Assembly (NCBI RefSeq): GCF_030161555.1
Contig: NZ_BSUK01000001.1
Span: 682,001 to 746,000 of the forward strand
Reading direction: 5' to 3'
Source of the DNA: Luteimicrobium album
GTDB lineage: Bacteria > Actinomycetota > Actinomycetes > Actinomycetales > Cellulomonadaceae
Length of the DNA stretch: 64,000 bases
The notes below the pieces were generated by a model, which saw only the letters and a program-made list of their open reading frames with translations, searched no databases and was not told the origin of the DNA. This document shows positions 18,089-28,759 of the stretch, one piece after another. How positions within the stretch are numbered: position 1 is the first letter of the stretch; every line of letters starts with the position of its first letter. The position numbers and the translations under genes are program-made.

Positions 18089-18249
18089 ATCACCATCGGC
18101 GAACACGACGTCACCGTCGGCGCGGGTTCAGACGGTATGAGGGTCCGGCGCGTTCGTGTCGGATGGCTGGGACGGGGCCTCGCTGCGAAAGTCGTGGGTT
18201 GCCGAGCAGATTGCCCTGCCCGGCCTATCCACATTCGTAGGAGGCCCCG

Positions 18250-19382
18250 ATGTTCACCGAGCGTACGAGTGTCGGCCTGGACGTGCACGCGAGATCGATC
18301 CGGGCGAGCGCGATCGACACGGCCACCGGCGAGCTGTTCGAGTTGACCCTTGCCCCGGCCCGGAGTATCGGCCCGTCGTGGACTGGATCAGGCGTGTGCC
18401 CGGACCGGTTGCTGTGGCCTACGAGGCCGGCCCCACGGGCTTCGACCTCGCCCGCGTCCTGACGGGCGCGGGGATCCGATGTGTGGTCGCCGCACCGTCG
18501 AAGATCAACCGGGCGCCCCGGGGCCGGGTCAAGACCGACGCGAGGGACGCACGGCTGCTCGCCCGGCTGCTGCGCGTGGACGACCTCGCGCCCGTCGTCG
18601 TGCCGACCCTCGAGCAGGAATCGGCCCGGGACCTGGTCCGGCTCCGGTTCGACAACCGCGCAGAACTGATGAGCGCCCGCCACCGGCTCGGCAAGCTGCT
18701 GCTGCGTCACGGGCACATCTACTCCGGTGGGCGGGCGTGGACCGGAACCCATGAGACCTGGCTGAACCAGATCACGTTCACCGAGCGCGGGACCCGCATC
18801 GCGTTCGCGGAGTCACGTGAGCTCGTGACCCACCTCCAGGCCCGCCGCGACCGCCTGGACGCGCAGATCGCCGACCTCGCCGCGGTGTCCTCCTTCGCCC
18901 CGGTCGTGACCCGGCTGTGCTGTCTGCGCGGGATCGCGACCCTGACCGGGTTCGCTCTCGCCGTGCAGATCGGGGACTGGCACCGATTCACCGGCTCGAG
19001 CATAGGCGCGTTCCTCGGCCTGACACCGTCCGAGCACTCCTCCGGGGGCTCGCGCCGACTCGGGTCGATCACCAAGGCCGGGAACACCCACGCCCGCCGA
19101 CTGCTGATCGAGTCCGCGTGGCTGCACAAGCCCCGCTACGTCGTGGGCAAGGTCCTGCAAGAACGCATGGACGTCGCCCCACCCGCCGCACGCGAACGAG
19201 CCGACCTGGCCAACCGGCGCCTGCACCACCGGTGGGTCAAGTTCGACGCCCGCGGCAAGAAGCACACCGTGGCCACGACCGCAGTCACCCGTGAGCTCGC
19301 CGGGTGGTGCTGGTCCCTGGCCACCCTCGACACCCCAGACACCCACGACTACCGGCCCACAGGACCGGACAACCAAGCTTGA
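18250..19382 (+). CDS. IS110-family DEDD transposase (frameshifted)
   Basis: Recombinase of about 377 residues after correction. The N-terminal RuvC-like DEDD domain shows VGLDVH (Asp), VAYEAGPTG (Glu) and KTDARDARLLARLL (Asp-Asp). The C-terminal Transposase_20 domain contains LRGIATLTGFALAVQIGDW and FLGLTPSEHSSGGSRRLGSITKAGN with the conserved Ser. The frame breaks near 18355; one added G joins LTLAPG to PEYRPVVDWIRRV. ATG 18250 has AGGAGG six bases upstream. As neighbouring core genes show the same kind of break, the transposase is probably intact in reality. Confidence 0.9.
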
Positions 19383-19590
19383 CCTTGCCGTGCACCACCG
19401 GTGCTCAGCGCGAGGAGCGACCCACGCCTGCTCCGTGAGCAACCCACCCGGGCGACGCTCGACCTCAGACACATCGATGGTCCCGCTCCTGCCGAAACAC
19501 CGTCATGCGGTACCCAACCCGCGCATATCAGTCTCGACCACGCGTCGACAACGACACGCTGCCCCGGACACGCGCACACCAAGGGCAAGA

Positions 19591-19630
19591 GAAGCGCCCG
19601 CCCCGAGCCACAGCCCAGGACGGGCGCTTC
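19591..19630. terminator. Hairpin between IS110 and the YhgE gene
   Basis: GAAGCGCCCG (19591-19600) pairs perfectly with CGGGCGCTTC (19621-19630) across 20 bases. It can terminate transcription from the transposase and from the convergent YhgE operon, or be part of the right end of the element. Confidence 0.5.
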
Positions 19631-19661
19631 ACCCTGCCACTTGACAGAACGGGACTACATA

Positions 19662-21961
19662 TCAGAGCACGAGCTCGGGCTCGAGCTGCAGCGCCCGCCA
19701 GACGCGCTGACGCCGCGCTGCCCACGTCGTGAGCCCGACGGCGACGACGAGGAACCCGACGATCACGGCGACGTCCCGCCAGACGGTCCCCATGTTCCCG
19801 CCGAAGAGGAGCTGCCGGAGCCCCTCGACGGAGTAGCTCATGGGCAGGAAGCGGTGGAACGTGCGGAGCGGTTCGGGGATCGTCTGCCACGGGAACGTGC
19901 CGCCGGCGGTCACGAGCTGGGTCAGCATGAGCACGAGCCCGAGGAACTGGCCGGCGGCGCCGAGGTAGACGTTGAGGGTCTGGAGGATCGCGGCGAACGT
20001 GATCGCGACGAGCGCGAGGAACAGCCCGGTGAGGAGCACGTGCTCGACGTGCACGCCGACGGCGAGCGCCGTGACCGAGAGCATGACGACGACCTGCACG
20101 ATCGCGAGGAGGGCGGGCGTGAAGAGCCCGCCGAGGGTCGTCCGGAGGGCGCTCCGCCCGACCGCGAGCGCGCGCTTGGACAGCGGCTTCACGATGAGGA
20201 ACGTGACGTACGCGCCGATCCAGGCCGCGAGCGACAGGAAGAACGGGGCGAGGCCGGCCCCGTAGCTGCCGGCCTTGGAGAGCTGCTGGGACACGACCTG
20301 GACCGGGTTGGCGATCGTCGAGGCGGTGGCTTCCCGCTGGTCGTCGCTGAGGTTCGGCACCTGGCCGAGGCCCTGGCGCAGGCCGTCGGCGAGCTGCTGG
20401 GTGCCGTCGACGAGCGAGCCCGCGCCCGTGTGGAGGGTGTGAGCGCCGTCGGCGAGGTCGCCTGCGCCGTCGGCGACCTTCGCGGTCCCCGACGCGAGCG
20501 AGGACGCACCCGACGCCAGGGTCGCGGTCCCGGACGCGAGCGACGCGGCTCCCGTGTCGAGCTCCTTCGCGCCGGACGCGAGCCGTCCCGCACCGTCCGA
20601 CGCCGCCTGCGCACCAGTAGCGAGCGACGAGGCCCCGGTGTGGAGCGTCGTGGCACCCTCGGCGAGCGTGTCGGCACCCGTCGCCGCTTTCGCGATGCCC
20701 TGCGTGAGCGCGGGCGTGCTCGACGCGAGCGTGGACGCGCCGTCGGCGACCTGCTGCGCGCCCGTCGCGAGCTGGTCGACCTTGCCGACCTGGGTGTCGA
20801 GGTCGCCGACGCCGTCGCGCACGGCCTGCCCCGCGTCGTCGAGCCGGGCCAGGACGTCGTCGGCCTGGGCGCGCGTGAGGACGCCCAGGTCGACGAGGTC
20901 GTCGAGCTGGTCGGACACGGTGGCGCGGGCGTCGTCGAGGTTGTCGACGGCGGTGTCGGCCGCGTCACGGACCTGGTCGGCGGCGCCCGCGAGCTGGGCG
21001 TTGCCGTCCGCGACCTGCCGGGCACCGTCCGCGAGCTTCGACGTCTGGACGGGCAGGTCGGCGGTCTGGGAGCGCAGCGTGTCGAGGCCGCCCGCGAGGG
21101 TCCCGGCGCCGTCCGCGAGGTCGGACGCCCCGGCCGCGACCTTTGTCGCCCCCGATGCGAGGGCTGGCGTCTGCGACGCGAGCTGCGACGCGCCGTCGGA
21201 CAGGGCCGACGTGCCCGAGGCGAGCTGCGTCGCCCCGGCGTGCGCGGACGCAGCCCCGTCGGAGACCTGCCGCGCGCCGTCGGCGGCGTCGCCCGCGCCC
21301 GTCGCGAGGGTGGCGGCCCCCGAGTCGAGGGTCGCGGCGCCCGTGTCGAGCTTCTTCGCGCCGTCCAGGAGCTTGTCGGCCCCGGTGACGGCGTCCGCGA
21401 GGTTCGTGTGGATCGACGCGAAGCCCTGCAGGAACGTGTCCGCGGCCTGCGTGCCGACCTTCTGGGCGAGCGTGTCGCGGACCTGCCCGACGATCGTGTC
21501 CGCGATCGTCCGCGCCAGGTAGTTGTTCGCGTCGTTGGTGACGAGGACCAGGCTGGCCTGCCGCGGGTCCGACGACGCCGGCGACGCGAGGTCCGCCGAG
21601 AACGTCGGTCCGAGGACGAGCGCCGCGTCGAACCGGCCCGACCGCACGCCGCGCTCCGCGTCGTCCTGGGTGGTGCGGACCCAGTCGAAACCGCCGCTCT
21701 TCGTCAGCTCGTCCGCGACCTCCTCGCCGTAGTTGTGGTGCTCGGTCTTCGACGTGTCGGTGCCGACCGCGACGTCCGTGCCCTCGTCCTGCACGACGAC
21801 GGCCGCCGGGACCTTGTCCAGGTGGCCGTACGGGTCGAAGTTGGCGAAGAGGTAGAGCCCCGCGTACAGCGACGGGATCACCGCGAGCGCGATCATCGCG
21901 AGCTTCGGCAGCGTGCCGGACAGGTTGCGGCGGACCTCGGACCAGCCGAGTCGGAACACGG

Positions 21962-21965
<4 letters not shown>
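19662..21965 (-). CDS. YhgE/Pip-type ABC-2-like membrane protein
   Basis: Membrane protein of 767 residues. One helix near the N-terminus (LPKLAMIALAVIPSLYAGLYL) is followed by an extracytoplasmic part with many pseudo-heptads of the form L-x-x-GA-x-x-L-A-x-G (about residues 205-560), predicted to be a long helical rod. Five or six C-terminal helices follow, with VTAGGTFPWQTIPEPLRTFHRFLPMSYSVEGLR-type text. This is the YhgE/Pip family, related to phage-infection protein and EsaA. Its start overlaps the stop of the ABC-like gene (ATGA), so the two are coupled and may form an exporter. A divergent TetR with twin operators likely regulates them. Confidence 0.9.
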
Positions 21966-22756
<791 letters not shown>

Positions 22757-22826
22757 GCGTCCACCTCGATGAGAGAACTGGGTGCCACTTCACCAGCGGT
22801 GCGCGGGGCAGGCCACCCGGAAGCGT

Positions 22827-22878
22827 GTTGACCCAAGGTCAACGGCAACGGTACTACCCTTGTTGACCAAGGGTCAAC
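22827..22878. promoter_or_regulatory. Twin GTTGACC-N3-GGTCAAC operators
   Basis: Two perfect 7-bp inverted-repeat sites, 22827-22843 and 22862-22878, centres 35 bases apart, between the divergent ABC/YhgE operon and the TetR gene. A TACCCT hexamer at 22855-22860 may be the TetR promoter -10. The second site ends just before the TetR ribosome site. Strong candidates for binding by that TetR protein. Confidence 0.8.
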
Positions 22879-22894
22879 GATGAGGAGGGCTCCG

Positions 22895-23527
22895 GTGACG
22901 ACGGACCAGCGAGCGACACCCCGGCGCCGTGCCGCGGACGACCGCCGCGACGAGCTCCTCAGCACCGCGCACCGCATGGCGCGCGGCGGCGGGCTCGACG
23001 CCGTCACCCCCGCCGACGTCGGCGCCGCCGCGCACGCCTCCAAGGCGCTCGTCTTCCATTACTTCGGCTCGACCGTCGAGCTGCGCCGCGCCGTCGCCGC
23101 GATCGCGATCGACGCCCTCGACGACGCCCTCGGCCAGACCCCCGACGCCGATCCGGTGCCCGACCCCGCGCTCGGCACCATGGGGCTCGGGGCGCAGCGG
23201 GCCGTCGTCGTGCACACGCTGCTCGACGCCGTGCTCGCCGAACGCCAGCTCTGGACCGACATCTGGTCCGGGGCCCTCCGCGACGACGACGCGACCGTCG
23301 CCCGCCTCGACGAGGTCCGCGCCCACCTGTTCTCCCGGTTCACGCGCGCCGTCGGGAGCAGCCTGCCCGCGCCCGACGACGACGCCCGGGGCCGGCTCGA
23401 CCTGCTCGCCGCCGGCTGGGTCGGGTTCGTCGAGGCGGTGATCGCCCGATGGCTCGCGACGGGGCGGCACGACCGCGAGACCGTTGAGGCCGTCGTCGTC
23501 GACAGCCTGGCCCACCTCCTGCCCTGA
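22895..23527 (+). CDS. TetR-family transcriptional regulator of the YhgE operon
   Basis: About 210 residues. The N-terminal helix-turn-helix is RRDELLSTAHRMARGGG...TPADVGAAAHASKALVFHYFGSTVELRRAV; the helical effector domain follows. GTG 22895 is preferred over ATG 22880 because GGAGGG lies just before it, whereas ATG 22880 abuts the operator. It is divergent from the YhgE/ABC operon and probably represses both directions. The ligand is unknown. Confidence 0.88.
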   Translation: MTTDQRATPRRRAADDRRDELLSTAHRMARGGGLDAVTPADVGAAAHASKALVFHYFGSTVELRRAVAAIAIDALDDALGQTPDADPVPDPALGTMGLGAQRAVVVHTLLDAVLAERQLWTDIWSGALRDDDATVARLDEVRAHLFSRFTRAVGSSLPAPDDDARGRLDLLAAGWVGFVEAVIARWLATGRHDRETVEAVVVDSLAHLLP

Positions 23528-23579
23528 ACGGACGCACCGTCAGGTCGACACCTCGCGCGGGACGGGGTACCACTGAGGG

Positions 23580-24625
23580 GTGCGCATCGCCATCACCGGG
23601 GCCAGCGGGAACGTCGGGACGGCGGTGCTCCGCGCCCTCGTCGAGGAGCCGGTCGTCACGTCGATCGTCGGGATCGCGAGCCGGGTGCCCCGCGCCGACG
23701 GCTCCAGCACCGTCGCGTTCCCCCACGACCGTGCCGACTGGGTCCGCGTCGACCTGGGCGACGACTCCCCGAGAGCCGGGACAGGCTGCGCGGCGCCCTG
23801 AACCACGCGGACGTCGTCGTGCACCTCGCGTGGGCCACCGCGCCCAGCCACGACGCCGACCGTCTCGACGCGGTCAACGTGGACGGGACCCGACGCGTGC
23901 TCGATGCCGCGGCCGCGGGCGGGGCGCAGCACGTCGTCGTCGCATCGTCCGCGGGGGTATACGCACCGGCTCCGGACCCGCTCCCCCGCGACGAGCAGTG
24001 GGCGCGCACCGGCATCCCCGGGTCGCTGCACAGCATCCAGAAGCTGGCCGTCGAGCGCGAGCTCGACCGCTTCGAACGCAGCCACGCCGGCATCACGGTC
24101 ACACGGGTCCGGACGCCGCTCGTCCTCCACCCCGACGCCGCGACCGAGCTCGGTCACGTCTACCTCGGCCGGCTCCTGCCACCGCGCGTCCTGCGGCGCG
24201 ACCACCTGCCGGTCCTCCCCTGGGTGCACGGCATGCGGCTCCAGGCCGTGCACGCCGACGACCTCGCGGCCGCGTACCGGTCGATCGTGCAGGGCCGGCA
24301 TCCCGGCGTGTTCAACGTCGCCGCACCCGAAGTTCTCGACGGGCACGCCGTCGCGGCCGCCACCGGGGCGTCGTCGCTCCGGGAGGTGTCGCCGGGTGTC
24401 GCCCGCGGCGCCCTGGCCCTGGCGTGGCGCGCCCACGCCACTCCGCTGTCCCCCGACTGGCTCGACCTCGCCCTCGGCATCCCCGTGCTCGACGCCGGCC
24501 GCGCGGCGACCGTGCTGCGCTGGGCACCGCGGCACGAGACGGCGGACACCCTGCGCGAGGTGACCGCCGCCGTCGGGCGGGGGCGCGGCTTCCCGAGCCC
24601 GCCGCTCGTCGGCCGCAAGCTCTGA
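23580..24625 (+). CDS. NAD-dependent epimerase/dehydratase family protein (frameshifted)
   Basis: Short-chain dehydrogenase of the extended (epimerase) class, 348 residues after correction. The Rossmann motif ITGASGNVG is at the N-terminus. HLAWATAPS, VNVDGTRRVLDAA, VASSAGVYAP and a catalytic-region SIQKLAVERELD (the usual Tyr-x3-Lys appears as Ile-Gln-Lys-Leu, so the Tyr is missing or displaced) follow. The frame breaks near 23772: C4 must be C5, joining DDSP to ESRDRLRGALNHADVVVHLAW. It may act as an NAD(P)H-binding protein or reductase; the substrate is unknown. The GTG start lies on GAGGGG and may be leaderless. Confidence 0.8.
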
Positions 24626-24647
24626 CGCCCCCGGCGGGCAGGCCGAC

Positions 24648-25088
24648 TCAGCTCTCGAGCCGCGCGTCCAGGGTGATCGTGGTCCCGGTGAGCGCCTTCG
24701 ACACCGGGCAGGACGCCTTCGCGGCGTTGGCCGCCTCGAGGAAGCCCGCCTCGTCCAGGCCGTCGACCTCGCCCACGACGCGCAACGCGATCCCCGGGAT
24801 CCGGAAGCCACCGGCCGGGTCCGGTCCGAGCGACACCTCGGCCGTGACCTCCAGCGACTGCGGGGTACCCCCGGCCTCGGCGATGAGCGCGGAGAGCTGC
24901 ATGGCGTAGCACGCCGAGTGCGCGGCCGCGATGAGCTCCTCCGGGCTCGTGTGCCCGCCCGCGTCGTCGGCCGAGCGCGTCGGGAACGAGACGTCGAACG
25001 TCGCCAGGTGCGAGCTGCTCAGCTCGACCTGGCCGGACCCGTCCTGCAGCCCGCCGTTCCAGGCGGTGCGCGCGATACGTGTGGGCAT
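24648..25088 (-). CDS. OsmC/Ohr-family peroxide-detoxifying protein
   Basis: About 146 residues. OsmC-family hydroperoxide reductases use two Cys: here HSACYAMQL and ASCPVSKAL hold them at the expected spacing. The other conserved text, SPEELIAAAHSACYA and ALTGTTITLDARLE, also matches. ATG 25088 is chosen because GAGAGG lies eight bases upstream and the length fits the family. Single gene, convergent with the epimerase gene 22 bases away. Confidence 0.92.
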   Translation of the reverse strand: MPTRIARTAWNGGLQDGSGQVELSSSHLATFDVSFPTRSADDAGGHTSPEELIAAAHSACYAMQLSALIAEAGGTPQSLEVTAEVSLGPDPAGGFRIPGIALRVVGEVDGLDEAGFLEAANAAKASCPVSKALTGTTITLDARLES

Positions 25089-25157
25089 GGGTACGTCCTC
25101 TCTCACGGTCGTCGCGCGCACCGCACCCCGGGCGGCGGGCGGCCGGGGGCGAGCAGG

Positions 25158-25819
25158 TCAGCTCCTAGGGCGGTACACGATCGACGACGCCTCGTCGTTC
25201 ATCGTGTCACCGACGTACGCGGTGTCCACCTGGTAGGTCTTGCTGGTGCTCTTGTAGTTCGCGTCCTTGTAGAGCGTGGTCGCGCAGTTGAGGTAGGTCG
25301 TCAGCGAGCTGATCGTATCGTTCATACCGAACGAGCTCGTGTGGGGGAACCCGTACGTCGTCCCCCGTAGCACCCCGAGCCGTTCGCGGCGTAGAGCAGC
25401 TTCGCGCTGCCCGACCAGTTCTTGTTCTTCCAGACCGCGCCGAGCACGGGCAAGGTCGACGACGACGCCGCAGCCGCGGTCAACGAGGCCGCGGACCGCA
25501 GGCTCGGCGCACTCGCTGCGAGCACCTTCGCGTTCGCCGCCAGCACCTGGTCGTTCTGCGCCTCGATGGTCCGGTCGATCGCGGCGTGGTCGCCGGCGTC
25601 GACGGCCGGGTCCGTGACCTGTTCGCCCGTGATCGACTCGAGCGCCTCGCTGAACGTGTCGAAGCAGTGCTGCTCGCCGGTGCCGGCAGCGACCGTGCAC
25701 ACGTCGCCTTCCTGCGCCGTCGGGCTGGAACCGCTGGCGGCCCCCGTCGTCGCCAGCGCCGCCGCCGCCGCGAGCGTCACACCCGCCACCATCGTTCGTA
25801 CCGTCCGTCGTCCCGTCAT
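25158..25819 (-). CDS. Secreted peptidase-inhibitor family I36/beta-gamma-crystallin-like protein (frameshifted)
   Basis: Exported protein of about 220 residues after correction. A signal peptide (MTGRRTVRTMVAGVTL, then an Ala-rich stretch ending ASG) is followed by a spacer helix (DHAAIDRTIEAQNDQVLAA) and a C-terminal domain with GSGCYGGTTYGFP, FGMNDTISSLTTYLNCATTLY and YVGDTMNDEASSIVYR. This Gly/Tyr/Asn-rich pattern fits crystallin-like folds such as inhibitor family I36. The frame breaks near 25365, where G5 must be G6. It diverges from the sortase gene. Whether it inhibits a protease is not known. Confidence 0.75.
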
Positions 25820-26032
25820 GGGGCGCCTCCCTGCGCTCTCGCTCGGTCGTTACACGTCACTTCTTTTCAGATCGGTGGTGCGCGATCACCTTAGCGGGCA
25901 TCCTCAGCGCGTGCGCAAGCACGGATATCGCCCTGTGGACGACGGCGTGGGGGTCGAGCACGACACGCTGGGCGAGAAGAGTTCGCCCGGCGCGTGTCCC
26001 GGGCGGCGGCCAAAGTCTGCGAGGCTTGTCCC

Positions 26033-26815
26033 GTGGCTGAGACGTCAGCGCTAGAGCGCCCCCAGGTCGAGGAACCGGCTCGTCAGCGCGCGGGCGCGCT
26101 CTCGGTCACGCTCGGCGTCCTGGGCGAGCTGCTCATCACCGCCGGGATCCTGGTCGGGCTCTTCCTCGTCTGGCAGCTGTGGTGGACCTCCGTGCCGGCC
26201 GAGCGCCACGCGGCCCAGCAGGTCCAGGCCTTCTACGCCCAGGTCGAGCCGGCGAACCCCAAGCCCGTCGACAAGAACGCGCTGCACACCGACCACGTCC
26301 CCGTCGTCAAGGCCGTGCCGTACGGCCAGATGATCGGCGTGCTCATCGTCCCGTCCTGGCAGGGCAAGACCCGCAACCGCATGCCCATCGCCGAGGGCAC
26401 GACGCTCGACGTGCTCAACAAGGCCTACGCCGGCCATTACACGGACACGGCGCAGGTCGGCCAGATCGGCAACTTCTCGATCGCGGGACACCGCCGCACC
26501 TACGGCAACAACTTCTTCCACCTGCCCGACCTGCGCAAGGGCGACAGCGTCGTGGTCGAGACCGACGACTACTGGTTCGTGTACCAGGTGACGGGGCACG
26601 AGCAGGTCCTGCCCGACCAGACCGACGTCGTCGCCCCCGTGCCCGGCGACCCCGGGGCGACCCCGACCGAGCGGCTCATCACGCTCACCACGTGCAACTC
26701 GGTTCGGCTGGGGGCCTACGGCAACGACCACCGGTGGATCGTGCACGGCACGCTCGAGGGCTGGCTGAAGCGGTCGGAGGGGACGCCGAAGGTCGTCTCC
26801 GCGATGAAGGGTTAG
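26033..26815 (+). CDS. Class E sortase
   Basis: Membrane-anchored transpeptidase of about 260 residues that attaches proteins to the cell wall. A single N-terminal membrane helix (GELLITAGILVGLFLVWQLW) precedes the sortase barrel. Catalytic residues are visible: His in FSIAGHRRTYGN, Cys in LITLTTCNS and Arg in DHRWIVHGTL. The TLTTC motif and the pre-catalytic layout are typical of actinobacterial class E enzymes. GTG 26033 is used; a longer GTG start at 25994 is possible. No clear sortase substrate with an LPXTG-like tail lies nearby. A strong terminator follows. Confidence 0.93.
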   Translation: MAETSALERPQVEEPARQRAGALSVTLGVLGELLITAGILVGLFLVWQLWWTSVPAERHAAQQVQAFYAQVEPANPKPVDKNALHTDHVPVVKAVPYGQMIGVLIVPSWQGKTRNRMPIAEGTTLDVLNKAYAGHYTDTAQVGQIGNFSIAGHRRTYGNNFFHLPDLRKGDSVVVETDDYWFVYQVTGHEQVLPDQTDVVAPVPGDPGATPTERLITLTTCNSVRLGAYGNDHRWIVHGTLEGWLKRSEGTPKVVSAMKG

Positions 26816-26881
26816 CGTCGGCCCGGGCCGGGTGCGACGACGCCCCGGCCCCAGCCGGAAGCAGCGTCAGCCAGAAACACA

Positions 26882-26913
26882 TCAGGCCCGGAACCGTGAG
26901 GTTCCGGGCCTGA
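26882..26913. terminator. Bidirectional terminator between sortase and tRNA-Thr
   Basis: Perfect 13-bp stem (26882-26894 with 26901-26913) and a six-base loop. It can stop transcription of the sortase gene and of the convergent tRNA. Confidence 0.85.
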
Positions 26914-26920
26914 CGGTCTG

Positions 26921-26993
26921 AGCCGCCTAAGAGAATCGAACTCTTGACCTATTCATTACGAGTGAATCGCTCTACCGACTGAGCTAAGGCGGC
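26921..26993 (-). tRNA. tRNA-Thr (anticodon CGU)
   Basis: Seventy-three bases read on the minus strand: acceptor stem GCCGCCT/AGGCGGC with discriminator U, D arm GCTCAGTCGGTAGAGC, anticodon stem ATTCA/TGAAT with loop CTCGTAA (anticodon CGT in DNA, reading ACG), and T arm AAGAGTTCGATTCTCTT. The CCA tail is not encoded. Its position beside S33 hydrolase, holB, tmk and topA is typical of actinobacteria. Confidence 0.97.
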
Positions 26994-27087
26994 CTGCGTC
27001 CGGTGACGACACCCCGGAGGGCGCGCCGTCGAGCGCGGGCCCTACTCTAGCGGGCCGGAGGCCGAGACTCCAAAGCGACTCCAGGCG

Positions 27088-28700
27088 TCACGAGCACGTG
27101 GTGTCGTCGGCGGGGACGTCGCCGTCCACGAGGTAGCTCCCGACGGCCTTCGCGATGCACGTGTGGTCCGCGCTGTACGCCGTGTGGCCCTCCCCTCGAA
27201 GGTGAGCAGCACGCCCGAGTCGAGGGTCTTCGCGAGACCCTGCGCCCAGCGGTACGGGGTGGCCGGGTCGCCGGTGGTCCCGACGACGACGATCGGCGCC
27301 GCGCCCTTGGCGTGCACGTCGAAGTCCTGGGCGACCTGCGGGTACGGCCACGGCTTGCAGGTGAGCCCGCCGTACGTGAAGAACGACCCGACGGTCGGCG
27401 CCTGCTCCTCGATGGTCGCGGCCTGGGTCTTGAGCGTCGTGAGGTCGCTCGAGCCCGGGTCGTCGAGGCAGCCGACGGCGCGGAACGCCTCCGCGGAGTT
27501 CGTCGAGAACGTGCCGTCCGCGTTCCGGTCGTTGTAGAAGTCGGCGAGCGCGAGGAGCTGCGTCCCCGTCCCCTTCGTGATCGCCTCGGACAGCGCCGAC
27601 GTCAGGTACTGCCACGAGTCCTGGCTGTAGAGCGTGACGGCGACACCGTAGAACGCGAGCGTGGCGGTGAGCGGACGGTTCGCGTCACCGGTCCGCAGGG
27701 GCTGGTGCTCGGCCTGCAGGAACAGGTCGTGGATCTGTTCCATCCCGTGGTCCACGCCGCCCGTCAGGGGGCAGCCCTTGCCCGACTCGCAGTCCTTCAC
27801 GTACGAGCGCAGCGCGTCCTCGAAGCCGACGGCCTGCTCGAGCCCCATCTCGTCCGACGACAGCGTCGTGTCGATCGCGCCGTCGAGCACCATGCGGCCG
27901 ACCTTGTCCGGGAAGATCCCCGCGTAGGTCGCCCCGAGCTGCGTGCCGTAGGAGAAGCCCAGGTAGTCGAGCTTCTTCTCCCCCAGCACCGCACGGATCA
28001 GGTCCATGTCCCGCGCGGCGGACTGGGTGTCGACGTGCGCGAGGACCGGCCCGGTGTTGGCCTTGCACGCGTCGGCCCACGCGGCGGCGGCCTTCTCGCT
28101 CGCTGCGAGGCCCGCGTCCGTGTCCGGGTACCAGGCGGAGAGCTGCGCGTCCTTGTCCTTGTCGTCGAGGCACACGACGGGCGTGGACTTGCCGACACCC
28201 CGCGGGTCGAAGCCCACGACGTCGTACGCCTTGAGGACGTCCGAGCCGAACAGGCCGGGGACGGAGTCCATGAAGTCGAGGCTCGACGCGCCAGGCCCGC
28301 CCGGGTTGGTGAGGAGCGCGCCGACGCGCTTGCCGGTCGCGGTGTGGACCTTGATCGCCAGGTCGATGTCGCCCGACGACGCGTCCTGCCACGAGACGGG
28401 CGCCTTGAGCGTCGCGCACCGGAAGCCGTCGCCGCACTTCGACCACGTGACGTCCTGGCCGTAGTACGACTCGAAGCCCTTCGGCGCGCTCGCCGTGTCC
28501 GCGGCGCCGGACGTCACGCTCGGCGTCCCGCCGTCGTCGTCGGAGCCGGACGTGCACCCGCTGAGCGCGGTCACGAGCGCCAGCACCGCGGCCGCAGCGG
28601 CCAGGGGTGCCCGACGACGGCGCACGAGGGCGGCGGTGCGGGTCGAGGAGGGGCGAGGGGTGCGTGGGAGGCGAGCGAGGACTCGGCGAGCACGGGTCAC
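27088..28700 (-). CDS. S33-family alpha/beta-hydrolase lipoprotein (tripeptidyl-aminopeptidase-like; frameshifted)
   Basis: Exported peptidase/hydrolase of about 537 residues. An Arg-rich signal sequence with lipobox TALSGC predicts a lipid anchor. The fold has LLTNPGGPGASS (oxyanion loop), YDVVGFDPRGVGKST, the nucleophile elbow FSYGTQLG, VVGTTGDPATPYRWA (acid Asp region) and a C-terminal EGEGHTAYSADHTC (catalytic His) with a final TTCS. The TAP-like C-terminal domain matches SlpD/SlpE-type proteases. The frame breaks near 27193, where G4 must be G5 to reach the catalytic His; without correction the enzyme would lack it. Confidence 0.9.
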
Positions 28701-28759
28701 CGGGACACCGTACCGGCCGGTGCTGACCGTTCCCGCTGGTGGCCGGTGCCGGGACGTCG

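Larger units (their letters stand above)
18110..19655 (+). mobile_element. IS110-family insertion sequence (ends approximate)
   Basis: Defined by its DEDD transposase gene plus flanking non-coding DNA on both sides: about 140 bases before the gene and about 270 after it. IS110 elements lack clear terminal inverted repeats, so ends cannot be fixed by eye. The left boundary is set after copy B of the dispersed repeat and the right one just before the YhgE stop, near CTTGACAGAAC. IS110 elements often target repeated palindromic sequences, and this one lies next to two repeats. Confidence 0.6.

Noticed and set aside
17897..18106. Small minus-strand open frame covering copy B of the repeat
   Set aside because: It has no ribosome site and its counterpart at copy A is in a different frame context; likely a chance reading of the repeat.
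16668..19655. Genomic island or prophage around the IS110 element
   Set aside because: No integrase, phage structural genes, tRNA junction or composition change; only one insertion sequence and repeats.
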